Origin: JAZDFP01 sp043801445
GTDB taxonomy: Bacteria; Planctomycetota; MHYJ01; JACQXL01
Reading direction: 5' to 3'
Assembly: GCA_043801445.1 (NCBI GenBank)
Contig: JAZDMB010000058.1
Span: 1-26,083, forward strand
Length of the DNA stretch: 26,083 nucleotides
Shown here piece after piece: positions 14,277-21,717 of this stretch (positions are counted from its first letter, which is position 1; each line of letters begins with the position of its first letter). A program made the position numbers and the translations under genes. The notes under the pieces are model-generated. The model saw nothing but the letters and a program-made list of their open reading frames with translations, was not told where the DNA came from and made no database searches.

Positions 14277-16397
14277 TTAAAATCTTATACTTAGTCCAAA
14301 ATTATAAGTTCTACCAGGCATAGGATAATTACAATCATCAATGCTACTGCCAAATTGAGCAGCATATTTCTTATCAGTAATATTATCCACACCAAGGAAA
14401 AACTCCATACTTTCCATTGTCCTGCGGATTTTGAGATTGCTCAACCAGTAACTTGCGAGTGACTTTTTTATTGTAGTGACTGTAGGATATGCAGTATAGT
14501 CTGAATAATACTGATATGCATCTGAAACATACTGTACATTTATATCAAACATTAATTTATCTATGCTAAAAACATTTTTATGTGAAGCAGTAAAATCAAA
14601 TTTATTAGATGGCGTATAAGCAAGTTTACGAGTCATAGATTTTAAAGTATTAGACACAGCATCAGTCAGTTCCTGATTTTCCTGATTTGCATCTAATAAG
14701 GTATAACCAAATGTGAATGAAGTATCTTTAGTCAATTCAAATAATTCCTCCAATTCTACCCCTTTAATCTGAGCTTGGTTAAGATTAGTAGGTGTCCAGC
14801 GATTACCCCATGGACCAACTGTTCCAGTGGGTGCCCAGGTAATCATATTTTTGAGATTCTGCTCAAACAGGTTTATTTTTGTAGAGAGTCCTCCTCTTGT
14901 TTTGTAATCAAAACCTATCTCATTGGTATTTCCCTTTTCCGGTTTGAGGTTAGGATTACCTTCAGCGCTATCATCTTTAGGCCAGTAAATATCATTAAGA
15001 GAAGGTGCCCGATAAGAATCTCCAGATGAAGCTCTAATATTTATCTCGGGCGTAAGTTGATAAAGCACATTGCCCCGGCTAGAAAATTGGCTATTAAAAT
15101 CATTTGGGTTATCAAAGCGTCCGCCTAATGTAAGAATTATTTTGGAAATAGTTATTTCGTCTTGTAAATAACCACTGTATGTAGTTCTATCTGAATCCCA
15201 TTTCGTACTGGTAAGCATCATTGTAGATGTGTTTAAGTCTTTCTGGTTAACTTTAAATTGTGGTGATTCAAACATTGCCCCAACGGTAAAATTATGATCA
15301 GCAAGAAGTGATTTGTTATATATTATTTCTATTGTTTTATCAGTGGTCAGGAAATCACTATCTTCAGCAATCCGATTACCGCTATCTATCCACTCCCGAT
15401 GATTTTCGTCATCCCAATTATTCATTGAAGCGCGTAGTTTTATTTCACCGAGTGTGAAGAATATACTAAAATATGTTTTCTCATTATCTCCAAAATCAAA
15501 AAGTGAAGATACATCGTTATTGCCCAGCGTTATTTGAGAAGTAGTTCTTTTAGCGGAGTCAGGTGCTGGTTGAGCACCCGGAGAATGTGTTTCACCTTTA
15601 TAGTAACCGGCATCGAAAATAATCCCGCCCCGATCTGGTTTGGGTTGATAATCCCATCGTAAACTACTATTCATTGAATGGTGTTGACTGTTATCACGAT
15701 AGCCATCAGAAGTTTTATAATTAGTCCATACGGATAGTCCTCCATTTTTATTAGATAGTCCATTTCCTATCTGGATAATGGAAGTGTTATATGTTCCGTA
15801 TAGTGTGGAAATATTAGAGGTTAGTTCTTGAGGTGATTTTTTAGTTATAATATTAACCACGCCACTGACTGCATTAGCGCCATAAAGAGCTGAATAAGGG
15901 CCCCGGACTATTTCTATCCTGTCCACATTATCCACGGAAAGATAAGATAAATCTGCTGAACCAGTAGAAGGACTGTTGATAATTCTGTCATCAACCATTA
16001 CAAGGACATGTTCTGAGCGTAAACCACGAATATGTAAAGTAGATGCTGTTCCTAATGAACCATAACGAAGAATTTTTATACCAGGGGTATCTCCAAAAAC
16101 ATCGGCTAAGTCTAAAGTATTTTTACTCTGAATATTTTTTTGAGTTATAATAGTAACCGCACCTGGGACATCTTTAACTGGTTTGGGTTGTCGCGTGGCT
16201 GTAACGATTATTTCTTCGGTTTTTGCTGTAGGCGTGATAGTTTCTTCTGCGTGAACAAATAAACTACAAAAGCACAAAGTCAAACCAATTGACCCCACGA
16301 CCCTGAAGGGTCTCTGGGCAAGAACCCTGAAGGGTGATAAACAAGACTGTAGTATCCTTACCCTTCTGGACGGCGTGGTATCGCTAATAGATGTCAT
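14277..16397 (-). CDS. btuB: TonB-dependent outer-membrane vitamin B12 receptor (BtuB-like)
   Basis: This is an outer-membrane TonB-dependent transporter, about 706 residues, probably for cobalamin given the riboswitch and neighbours. I place the start at the ATG at 16397 because AGGAG lies 7 bases upstream. The ATG at 16427 abuts the riboswitch and lacks a ribosome site. The signal-type hydrophobic stretch VVGSIGLTLCFCSLFVHA is followed by a TonB box-like EEIIVTATRQ. Plug-domain motifs are VLVMVDDRIINSPSTG, VDRIEIVRGPYSALYGANAV and SGVVNIITKK. The barrel ends in ...YNFGLSIRF with the C-terminal Phe. Codons just before the signal core (SPFRVLAQRPFRV) come from two palindromes of ACCCTGAAGGGT, suggesting a repeat insertion in the leader peptide. 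Confidence 0.92.
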   Translation of the reverse strand: MTSISDTTPSRRVRILQSCLSPFRVLAQRPFRVVGSIGLTLCFCSLFVHAEETITPTAKTEEIIVTATRQPKPVKDVPGAVTIITQKNIQSKNTLDLADVFGDTPGIKILRYGSLGTASTLHIRGLRSEHVLVMVDDRIINSPSTGSADLSYLSVDNVDRIEIVRGPYSALYGANAVSGVVNIITKKSPQELTSNISTLYGTYNTSIIQIGNGLSNKNGGLSVWTNYKTSDGYRDNSQHHSMNSSLRWDYQPKPDRGGIIFDAGYYKGETHSPGAQPAPDSAKRTTSQITLGNNDVSSLFDFGDNEKTYFSIFFTLGEIKLRASMNNWDDENHREWIDSGNRIAEDSDFLTTDKTIEIIYNKSLLADHNFTVGAMFESPQFKVNQKDLNTSTMMLTSTKWDSDRTTYSGYLQDEITISKIILTLGGRFDNPNDFNSQFSSRGNVLYQLTPEINIRASSGDSYRAPSLNDIYWPKDDSAEGNPNLKPEKGNTNEIGFDYKTRGGLSTKINLFEQNLKNMITWAPTGTVGPWGNRWTPTNLNQAQIKGVELEELFELTKDTSFTFGYTLLDANQENQELTDAVSNTLKSMTRKLAYTPSNKFDFTASHKNVFSIDKLMFDINVQYVSDAYQYYSDYTAYPTVTTIKKSLASYWLSNLKIRRTMESMEFFLGVDNITDKKYAAQFGSSIDDCNYPMPGRTYNFGLSIRF
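16299..16336. repeat. Two ACCCTGAAGGGT palindromes in the btuB signal-peptide region
   Basis: GACCCTGAAGGGTC (16299-16312) and ACCCTGAAGGGT (16324-16335) recur at 24-bp spacing. Each can form a short TGAA-loop stem. The 24-bp spacing is a multiple of three and the coding frame stays open, adding PFRV-type residues. Confidence 0.75.
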
Positions 16398-16402
16398 TTT
16401 TC

Positions 16403-16417
16403 TTCTCCTTTCGAGAA
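16403..16417 (-). promoter_or_regulatory. Shine-Dalgarno of btuB inside a short hairpin
   Basis: On the minus strand UUCUC-GAAAG-GAGAA forms a 5-bp stem whose 3' arm contains the GGAG ribosome site (16405-16408), 7 bases before the ATG at 16397. It lies directly downstream of the compact riboswitch and could be the expression platform that controls ribosome access. Confidence 0.55.
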
Positions 16418-16427
16418 TACTTCCCAT

Positions 16428-16521
16428 GATAGGTAATAGTCCGGGCTCGTCCCGATTTATGACGGGAGATTACCGTTGCGGGGCAGCGCTCCGAATCGTA
16501 CGGAGACTTCCTTTACCTACC
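16428..16521 (-). promoter_or_regulatory. Cobalamin riboswitch (compact) controlling btuB
   Basis: Read on the minus strand, the aptamer is closed by a 9-bp P1: GGTAGGTAA (16521-16513) pairs with TTACCTATC (16436-16428). Inside are AAAGGAAG, then a CTCCG...CGGAG stem. After these come the highly conserved core GCGCTGCCCCGCAACGGTAA (16489-16470) and a B12-box-like 3' segment GACGAGCCCGGAC with TATTACC after it (about 16452-16433). The peripheral CCACTG/GGGAAGG domain seen in larger aptamers is missing, as in compact variants. It ends one base before an ATG and about 30 bases before the chosen btuB start. No T-rich terminator is present, so translational control is likely. Confidence 0.85.
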
Positions 16522-16528
16522 CGGTCAC

Positions 16529-16553
16529 CCCACATATAAATCTTATATGCGGG
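16529..16553 (-). other. Strong hairpin just upstream of the btuB riboswitch
   Basis: On the minus strand CCCGCATATAA (16553-16543) pairs with TTATATGTGGG (16539-16529), giving 11 pairs including one G-U, with a 3-base loop. It lies between the Dph6-like stop and the aptamer. No T-run follows, so it is not a standard terminator. It may be an accessory stem of the leader or a 3' end-protecting hairpin for the upstream mRNA. Confidence 0.55.
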
Positions 16554-16577
16554 ATTAGTAGTTAATAATACTTAAGT

Positions 16578-17306
16578 TTAATTCGTTGTTCCAATATCCA
16601 AAAAATACCATTTGCCATATGGCGTATCTCTTTCTATCACCTCCTTTTTCTTGATCTCTATCCTCTTCTTAAATATTGGTCCGTTGATAACAAATGTATG
16701 ATACTCACCCGACTCACCACAGAGGTCAATATATGGTTTAGTTTTTAGATATTTAATAAAATCCTCATCAACCTTATGTCCAATCCATTCTTTATCAATG
16801 CCATATGCTCCAAATTGTGTAGCGCCCCGATGCTCCGATACGGGGCGCTCCGTATCCGAAGGCATCGGAGCGGCTTTGCCCGATACAATAATTGCCTCAA
16901 ACCCGTTTTTGATAAACTCGTCTAAAATATCTTCAGTTCGTATACCCCAAAGCGGTTCAATTGCTTTAATACCTAATTCTTTACAAATGCGTTCAACCCA
17001 TTGTTTATGTTCCTGTAAATAAATATCCCCGAAGATCATTCCTTGAGTTACTGAATTTTGTATACTACGCACTGCTTCTTTGAATGACAGCTCATAATCA
17101 TCAGGGTGAACTTCTTTTTGTACTAACGGAATACCAATTGCTTCTGATTGCAATCCAATCAATTCTGCCGGGGTACCGTGAAAACTTACCCGCTTATATT
17201 CAGCAGATATAAAATTAACCAGATGAGATATTTGATAACCACTTTGTATTGCCTTATAACAAGCAAGGCAACTATCCTTGCCACCACTCCAACTTGTTAG
17301 ATACAT
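16578..17306 (-). CDS. Dph6/MJ0570-family PP-loop ATP pyrophosphatase
   Basis: This is a 242-residue ATP-PPi-loop (adenine nucleotide alpha-hydrolase-like) protein of the diphthine-ammonia ligase family. The PP-loop SGGKDS is at residues 7-12, and the family block CGESGEYHTFVINGP is at about 196-210. IFGDIYLQEHKQWVERICKELGIKAIEPLWG (in two adjoining stretches, about 91-121) is also typical. Bacteria lack diphthamide, so the reaction must be another ATP-driven amidation or adenylation. Placement between btuD and btuB suggests a corrinoid-related role, which is inference. Residues ~143-166 are encoded by a GC-rich palindromic segment (about 16815-16880) and look like an in-frame insertion. The ATG at 17306 gives the canonical N-terminus. 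Confidence 0.85.
   Translation of the reverse strand: MYLTSWSGGKDSCLACYKAIQSGYQISHLVNFISAEYKRVSFHGTPAELIGLQSEAIGIPLVQKEVHPDDYELSFKEAVRSIQNSVTQGMIFGDIYLQEHKQWVERICKELGIKAIEPLWGIRTEDILDEFIKNGFEAIIVSGKAAPMPSDTERPVSEHRGATQFGAYGIDKEWIGHKVDEDFIKYLKTKPYIDLCGESGEYHTFVINGPIFKKRIEIKKKEVIERDTPYGKWYFLDIGTTN
16815..16880. repeat. GC-rich palindromic insert within the Dph6-like gene
   Basis: GCGCCCCG and CGGGGCGC flank ATGCTCCGATA, and a GCTCCGATACGG stretch partly complements CCGTAT and CATCGGAGC further right. The composition is far richer in GC than the surrounding gene. It encodes residues unlike the family (about 143-166) without breaking the frame. Confidence 0.7.
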
Positions 17307-17349
17307 ATATGATTAGATTGTTGATGGGTATTTACTATATTCCTATGTA

Positions 17350-17372
17350 GCATCGAGGAGCTCCTCATTTTT
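17350..17372. other. Short palindrome downstream of btuD
   Basis: GAGGAGCTCCTC (near 17355-17366) is a perfect palindrome followed on the plus strand by seven T residues. It lies in the 66-base gap between the Dph6-like start and the btuD stop. The T-run is on the wrong side for the minus-strand operon, so a terminator role is doubtful. Confidence 0.35.
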
Positions 17373-18146
17373 TTATTTTGGCACTAACAAAATATGCGGT
17401 CTTTTAGTAACCGGGTTCTCATTAACTACTACAACTGTTTTATAAACTGCCTCTATATTCTGATAAGTCAAGACCTCAGCCGGTGAACCTAGCCGATAGA
17501 TTTTCCCTTCATCTAAAAGTAGCAGGCGTTCAGAATAGTCAGAAGCAAGGTTTAAATCATGTAGTATAATAAGAATCGTTAACCCTTGTTCCTTATTTAA
17601 TTTTTTCAAAAGATGTAGAATATCCGCTTGATGTCCAATATCTAAGTGAGAGGTTGGCTCATCCAGAAGAAGCAATTTGGGTTCTTGGGCAAGCGCCTGA
17701 GCTAAAAATATCCTCTGTAGTTCTCCACCAGAAAGTTCAGTTACCAAACGTCTTCCTAAGTGTAAACATTCTGTAATCTGCATTGAACTCTCAATTACCT
17801 TTTTATCTTTTATTGAAACAGGTTCAAATCTACCTAAATAAGGAGTGCGTCCTAATGCGATAAAGTCATAGACATTAAAAGGAAATGTCAGCAAGAGAAA
17901 CTGTGGCACTACGGCTATCTCTCGGGCTAATGTCCTGACTGACCAATCCTTAATTTCTTTATCTTTATATAATAACTGGCCTCTATATTTTGTGATAATC
18001 TTGGTAATAGTGCGAAATAGAGTAGTTTTACCAGAGCCATTCGGACCGATAACCCCTAAAAAGCCTCCTTCATTTATCTCAAACGAGATATCTTTAATTA
18101 CATCATTTCCGAGATAACCACTTGATAAATTAGATAGTCTTAGCAT
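17373..18146 (-). CDS. btuD: ABC transporter ATP-binding protein, cobalamin/Fe-siderophore type (BtuD-like)
   Basis: This is the ATPase subunit of a type II (BtuCD-like) importer, 257 residues. Walker A GPNGSGKT lies near 35-42, the Q-loop near VVPQFLLL, the ABC signature ELSGGELQRIFLAQAL, Walker B LLLLDEPTSHLD, and the switch His in ILHDLNLA. It overlaps the btuC 3' end by 17 bases. By itself it could serve siderophores, since FecE/FhuC relatives are similar. The neighbouring cob genes, BtuF and two cobalamin riboswitches make corrinoid the likely cargo. Confidence 0.92.
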   Translation of the reverse strand: MLRLSNLSSGYLGNDVIKDISFEINEGGFLGVIGPNGSGKTTLFRTITKIITKYRGQLLYKDKEIKDWSVRTLAREIAVVPQFLLLTFPFNVYDFIALGRTPYLGRFEPVSIKDKKVIESSMQITECLHLGRRLVTELSGGELQRIFLAQALAQEPKLLLLDEPTSHLDIGHQADILHLLKKLNKEQGLTILIILHDLNLASDYSERLLLLDEGKIYRLGSPAEVLTYQNIEAVYKTVVVVNENPVTKRPHILLVPK

Positions 18147-19113
18147 GGATAATAATCCCTATGAAAAATAGCCCGCCGATGACGCCTGTAATTACTCCAA
18201 CAGGTAATTCTGCTGGTGCGATAGCAGTTCGGGCAAGTGTATCGCAGATAATTAGAAAGACCGCGCCACTTATGCAAGAGCTAATAATCAGTAATTGTTG
18301 TTTTGGTCCTATTATAGCCCGCATTATATGCGGCATCATTAAGCCAACAAACCCGACCATTCCGGCTGCGGCAACACAACAGCCAGTCATCAAGGAAGTA
18401 ATAATAAATAGGAACTGACGCATGGTTCTTGCAGAGACACCTAAATGGCTTGCCTTCTCATCTCCTAATGTTAGGACATCAATATCCCGGGCAAGAATAA
18501 TCAATAGTATTATGCTGATAATAATGGGAACTGAAATTGTTTTTATAAGGGAATAGTTTATGGTGGCAAAATTGCCCATCAGGAAAAATAGAACTGATTG
18601 AATCTCGGTCGGCTTAGAAATAGTAAAGACAAGAAGAATAAGTGATGAACATATAAAACTTAAAACAACACCAGAAAGAATAAGGCTGGAGACGGAGAAG
18701 TGATGCCGACTGGAAATAATATAAATAATGGCTATAGAAATAATTGCTCCTATAAATGCTGCTACCGGTAATGTTCCGATGAATATCGGGATTGTTGATA
18801 AAAATGGTATTATTAAAACAAGAGTAACACCTAAAGCCGCGCCGCCTGAGATGCCGAGCGTATAAGGTTCTGCTAAAGGGTTTCGCAGAATCGCCTGTAA
18901 AACACAACCAGCTGCGGCTAATCCCATACCCACTAATAATGCTCCTAATATTCGCGGTAAACGTACCTCATAAATAATTATCGATTCACTTTTGTTATCA
19001 ATAATACCCGATAAAAATTTATACGAGATACCGGTAGGTCCTATACCTAAACAAATAATGATTGTTGCAAATAACAGAAAAGATAGAAATATAACTATTA
19101 ATACCTTCTTCAT
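18130..19113 (-). CDS. btuC: ABC transporter permease, FecCD/BtuC family
   Basis: This is an inner-membrane permease with about ten hydrophobic segments, 327 residues from the ATG at 19113 (MKKVLIVIFLSFLLF). AGG lies 6-8 bases upstream. A TTG 21 bases earlier would overlap lysC and is less likely. Family markers are SIIIYEVRLPRILGALLVGMGLAAAG in two adjoining blocks, LAEPYTLGISGGAALG and VGFVGLMMPHIMR, plus the C-terminal GVITGVIGGLFFIGI. The ATG is 2 bases after the lysC stop, indicating one transcript with the aspartate-pathway genes. It pairs with BtuD and BtuF for corrinoid uptake across the inner membrane. Confidence 0.93.
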   Translation of the reverse strand: MKKVLIVIFLSFLLFATIIICLGIGPTGISYKFLSGIIDNKSESIIIYEVRLPRILGALLVGMGLAAAGCVLQAILRNPLAEPYTLGISGGAALGVTLVLIIPFLSTIPIFIGTLPVAAFIGAIISIAIIYIISSRHHFSVSSLILSGVVLSFICSSLILLVFTISKPTEIQSVLFFLMGNFATINYSLIKTISVPIIISIILLIILARDIDVLTLGDEKASHLGVSARTMRQFLFIITSLMTGCCVAAAGMVGFVGLMMPHIMRAIIGPKQQLLIISSCISGAVFLIICDTLARTAIAPAELPVGVITGVIGGLFFIGIIIHAKTI

Positions 19114-19115
19114 TT

Positions 19116-20456
19116 TTACCTGTCTGCCGAACAAGTTTTTTGGAAGGTGGGTTTATTAAATAATGCTTTATGTAGGACAGTAACTGCTTTTTTAACCGCG
19201 CTATTATCTATCAAAAAAGCAATATTAGTTCTGGTTGCTCCCTGGCTAATCATTTTGACTTCTATAGAAGCATTTTTAAGGGCAACAAAGATATCTCCGC
19301 TTAACCCATGAATACGCTTAATGTCTTCGCCGATAATACAAATAATTGCTTGTTTGCCATCCAGTTTTATCCGGGCAAATTGGGAAATTTCTTTAAGAGT
19401 TTCATTAATATGGAGTTTTCGATCTGTTGTAACTGAAACGCTTATTTCTGATGTGGCTATCATATCAATGACTATTTTGTATTTAGCAAAAATACGAAAT
19501 ATCTTTTCCAGAAATCCATATTGCATTAACATTCGTGGCGAGATGATAGTTATCAAAAAGACATCTTTTTTATAGACAATACTTTTAAGCGACAGGGTAG
19601 ATTTAGCCTGTTCTTTTTTAACGATGATTGTTCCATCTATCTGTGGTTTATAGGTATTAAGAATTCTAACCGGAATATTTTTATGGATAGCAGGTAAAAG
19701 TGTTAAGGGGTGGAATCGTCGGCTATAATAAGCAAGTTCGCTTGCTTCATCAAAGGTAATCTTTTGTAGCGGTTGAGCATCTTTCACGATGCGCGGGTCG
19801 GCGGTCATGATACCATCACTATCACTCCAAAGTTGAACTTCATTGGCGTTAATCGCTGCAGCGATAATCGTTGCAGTATAATCACTGCCATTACGGCCTA
19901 ATGTAGTTATGTTACCCGATTTATCTTTACCAATAAAACCGGTTACTACAGGAACTACGTTTCGTTTATTGATAGAATTAAGGTATTTATGAATCGGAGA
20001 ATAACTTTCCGGTAAAGGCTGTGCCTCGCCAAAATGCGAATCGGTTATTAGTCCGATATCGCAAGCATCAAATGGTTGAGAATTAATTGATTGTTTATTG
20101 AGATATGCAGCAACGATTCTCACGGAAAGTCGCTCGCCAAACGAAAGTATTTTATCCAACTGTTTTAAAGAAGGTGTCTTTTGAATGATTCGATAATATT
20201 GTTGCAATTCATTTAACACATCTTTTATTATATGAGCCGATAATTTTAAGTCCTTGATTATTTTCAAGTGAAAATCTTTTATTGCTGAAAATTTAACTCT
20301 GTTATGAGATAGCGATATAAGTTTCTCAGTTATGCCGTTATGAGCTGAAACAATAACGATAGGTTTTTTGGTTAGGTGAATTTTAATGATTTTGGTAACG
20401 GCTTTAATTCTTTTAGCATCACGCAATGAGGTTCCGCCGAATTTCATTATAATCAT
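19116..20456 (-). CDS. lysC: Aspartate kinase
   Basis: Aspartokinase phosphorylates aspartate, the entry to lysine, threonine, methionine and diaminopimelate synthesis. It has about 446 residues. The N-terminal kinase motif is KFGGTSLRDAKRI. TLGRNGSDYTATIIAAAI and LWSDSDGIMTADPRIV are conserved kinase blocks. The C-terminal ~150 residues carry two ACT-type regulatory domains (e.g. ISPRMLMQYGFLEKIFRIF and ASIEVKMISQGATRTNIAFL). A start at 20456 or at the second ATG (20447, MKFGG) is possible, and neither has a good ribosome site. It lies 13 bases after lysA and 2 bases before btuC, inside the cobalamin unit. Feedback specificity cannot be read from sequence. Confidence 0.93.
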   Translation of the reverse strand: MIIMKFGGTSLRDAKRIKAVTKIIKIHLTKKPIVIVSAHNGITEKLISLSHNRVKFSAIKDFHLKIIKDLKLSAHIIKDVLNELQQYYRIIQKTPSLKQLDKILSFGERLSVRIVAAYLNKQSINSQPFDACDIGLITDSHFGEAQPLPESYSPIHKYLNSINKRNVVPVVTGFIGKDKSGNITTLGRNGSDYTATIIAAAINANEVQLWSDSDGIMTADPRIVKDAQPLQKITFDEASELAYYSRRFHPLTLLPAIHKNIPVRILNTYKPQIDGTIIVKKEQAKSTLSLKSIVYKKDVFLITIISPRMLMQYGFLEKIFRIFAKYKIVIDMIATSEISVSVTTDRKLHINETLKEISQFARIKLDGKQAIICIIGEDIKRIHGLSGDIFVALKNASIEVKMISQGATRTNIAFLIDNSAVKKAVTVLHKALFNKPTFQKTCSADR

Positions 20457-20469
20457 ATATTTGATCTTA

Positions 20470-21705
20470 TTATGTTTCTAATTTAATCAGATTATTGTAC
20501 GTCTCAGATTTGGTAATAAGTTTATGGTGCTTACCGGAAATAAGGACTTCGGCTGGCTTAGACCGGGAATTATAGTTAGAAGTCATTGAATAACCATATG
20601 CACCGGCAGAAAAAACAGCCAGTAAATCATTTTGGGCTACACGAGGTAAGAGACGGTTTTTAGCAAGAAAATCACCGCTTTCGCATATCGGACCAACAAT
20701 ATTTGCTTTTATTTTATTGCTTATGTTTTTCCTTTTAACCGGTTCAATTCTATGATAGGCATCATAAAGTGCGGGGCGAATAAGTGTATTCATTCCTGCA
20801 TCGCATATAACAAAATTATTCTGGCCGTTTGTTTTAGTCCTAATTACTCTGGTAATAATAATGCCAGCATTGCCAACAATAAACCTGCCCGGTTCTATGA
20901 TAAGTTTAAGATTAAGCCTCTTGATGATAGGTATAATAACCGTTCCAAAATCACTTGCCCTTTTTGCTTCAGCACCCTTATAAAATATTCCCAATCCACC
21001 ACCGATATCCAAATATTTAAGCGGATACCCTAATTTCTTTGAGTATTCAACTAATGGAAGAACCTTTTTTAACGCCTTAAGATAAGGCGCTGTTTCGGTA
21101 ATCTGCGAACCAATATGAATATGTAGGCCAATAAATTGAACATACTTAAAAGAATTAAGCATCATAATAGTTTTTTTGGCATCTGGTATAGAAAATCCGA
21201 ATTTTGTTTCTTCGGTGCCTGTAATAATATAGCGATGTGTATGCGCTTTAACATCAGGATTTATTCTTAAGGCAACAGGAGCCACTTTCTTGAGTTTGCA
21301 AGCTATTTGTTCTATGGTTTGAATTTCATCTATTGACTCCGCATTAAACATCATAATATTATTTTTTAGAGCGTATTCTATTTCATTTGCGGTTTTGCCG
21401 ACACCGGCAAAGACAATCTTATCTGGATTTGCTCCTACTTTTAAAACCCGATAAATTTCTCCACCGGAAACAACATCAAAACCAGCGCCCAATTTATTGA
21501 GAATACGACAAATAGCAAGATTGGAATTTGCTTTAAGAGAATAGCAAATGAGTGTTGAAGGAAATGCTTCTTTAAGACGTTTATAGTGTTCTTTGATAGT
21601 TCGCGCGCTATATATATATAGTGGTGTACCATACAGATTAGCTAATTCATTAACTGATACATCCTCACAAAATAGTTGATTTTTCTTATAATGAAAATAG
21701 TTCAT
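20470..21705 (-). CDS. lysA: Diaminopimelate decarboxylase
   Basis: LysA is PLP-dependent and decarboxylates meso-diaminopimelate to lysine. It has 411 residues. The PLP lysine block ICYSLKANSNLAICRIL is near 52-68. The fold-III features LHIHIGSQ, LDIGGGLGIFY, LIIEPGRFIVGNAG and the C-terminal VGPICESGDFLAKNR (with Cys) plus FSAGAYGYSMTSNYNSR are all LysA-typical. Its length is normal. It starts 12 bases after the btuF stop and is followed by lysC. The pair is inserted between the binding-protein gene and the permease gene of a cobalamin importer, which is unusual, and it would be under the same upstream riboswitch if no internal promoter exists. Confidence 0.94.
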   Translation of the reverse strand: MNYFHYKKNQLFCEDVSVNELANLYGTPLYIYSARTIKEHYKRLKEAFPSTLICYSLKANSNLAICRILNKLGAGFDVVSGGEIYRVLKVGANPDKIVFAGVGKTANEIEYALKNNIMMFNAESIDEIQTIEQIACKLKKVAPVALRINPDVKAHTHRYIITGTEETKFGFSIPDAKKTIMMLNSFKYVQFIGLHIHIGSQITETAPYLKALKKVLPLVEYSKKLGYPLKYLDIGGGLGIFYKGAEAKRASDFGTVIIPIIKRLNLKLIIEPGRFIVGNAGIIITRVIRTKTNGQNNFVICDAGMNTLIRPALYDAYHRIEPVKRKNISNKIKANIVGPICESGDFLAKNRLLPRVAQNDLLAVFSAGAYGYSMTSNYNSRSKPAEVLISGKHHKLITKSETYNNLIKLET

Positions 21706-21717
21706 ATAAAATATCTT

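Noticed and set aside
14237..14277. Bidirectional terminator between the kinase gene and btuB
   Set aside because: Only weak stems (CGGTG/CACCG and AGTGGT/ACCGCT) without T-runs on either strand.
17350..17372. Terminator for the B12 transcript after btuD
   Set aside because: The palindrome GAGGAGCTCCTC has almost no loop, and its T-run is on the plus-strand side, wrong for the minus-strand operon.
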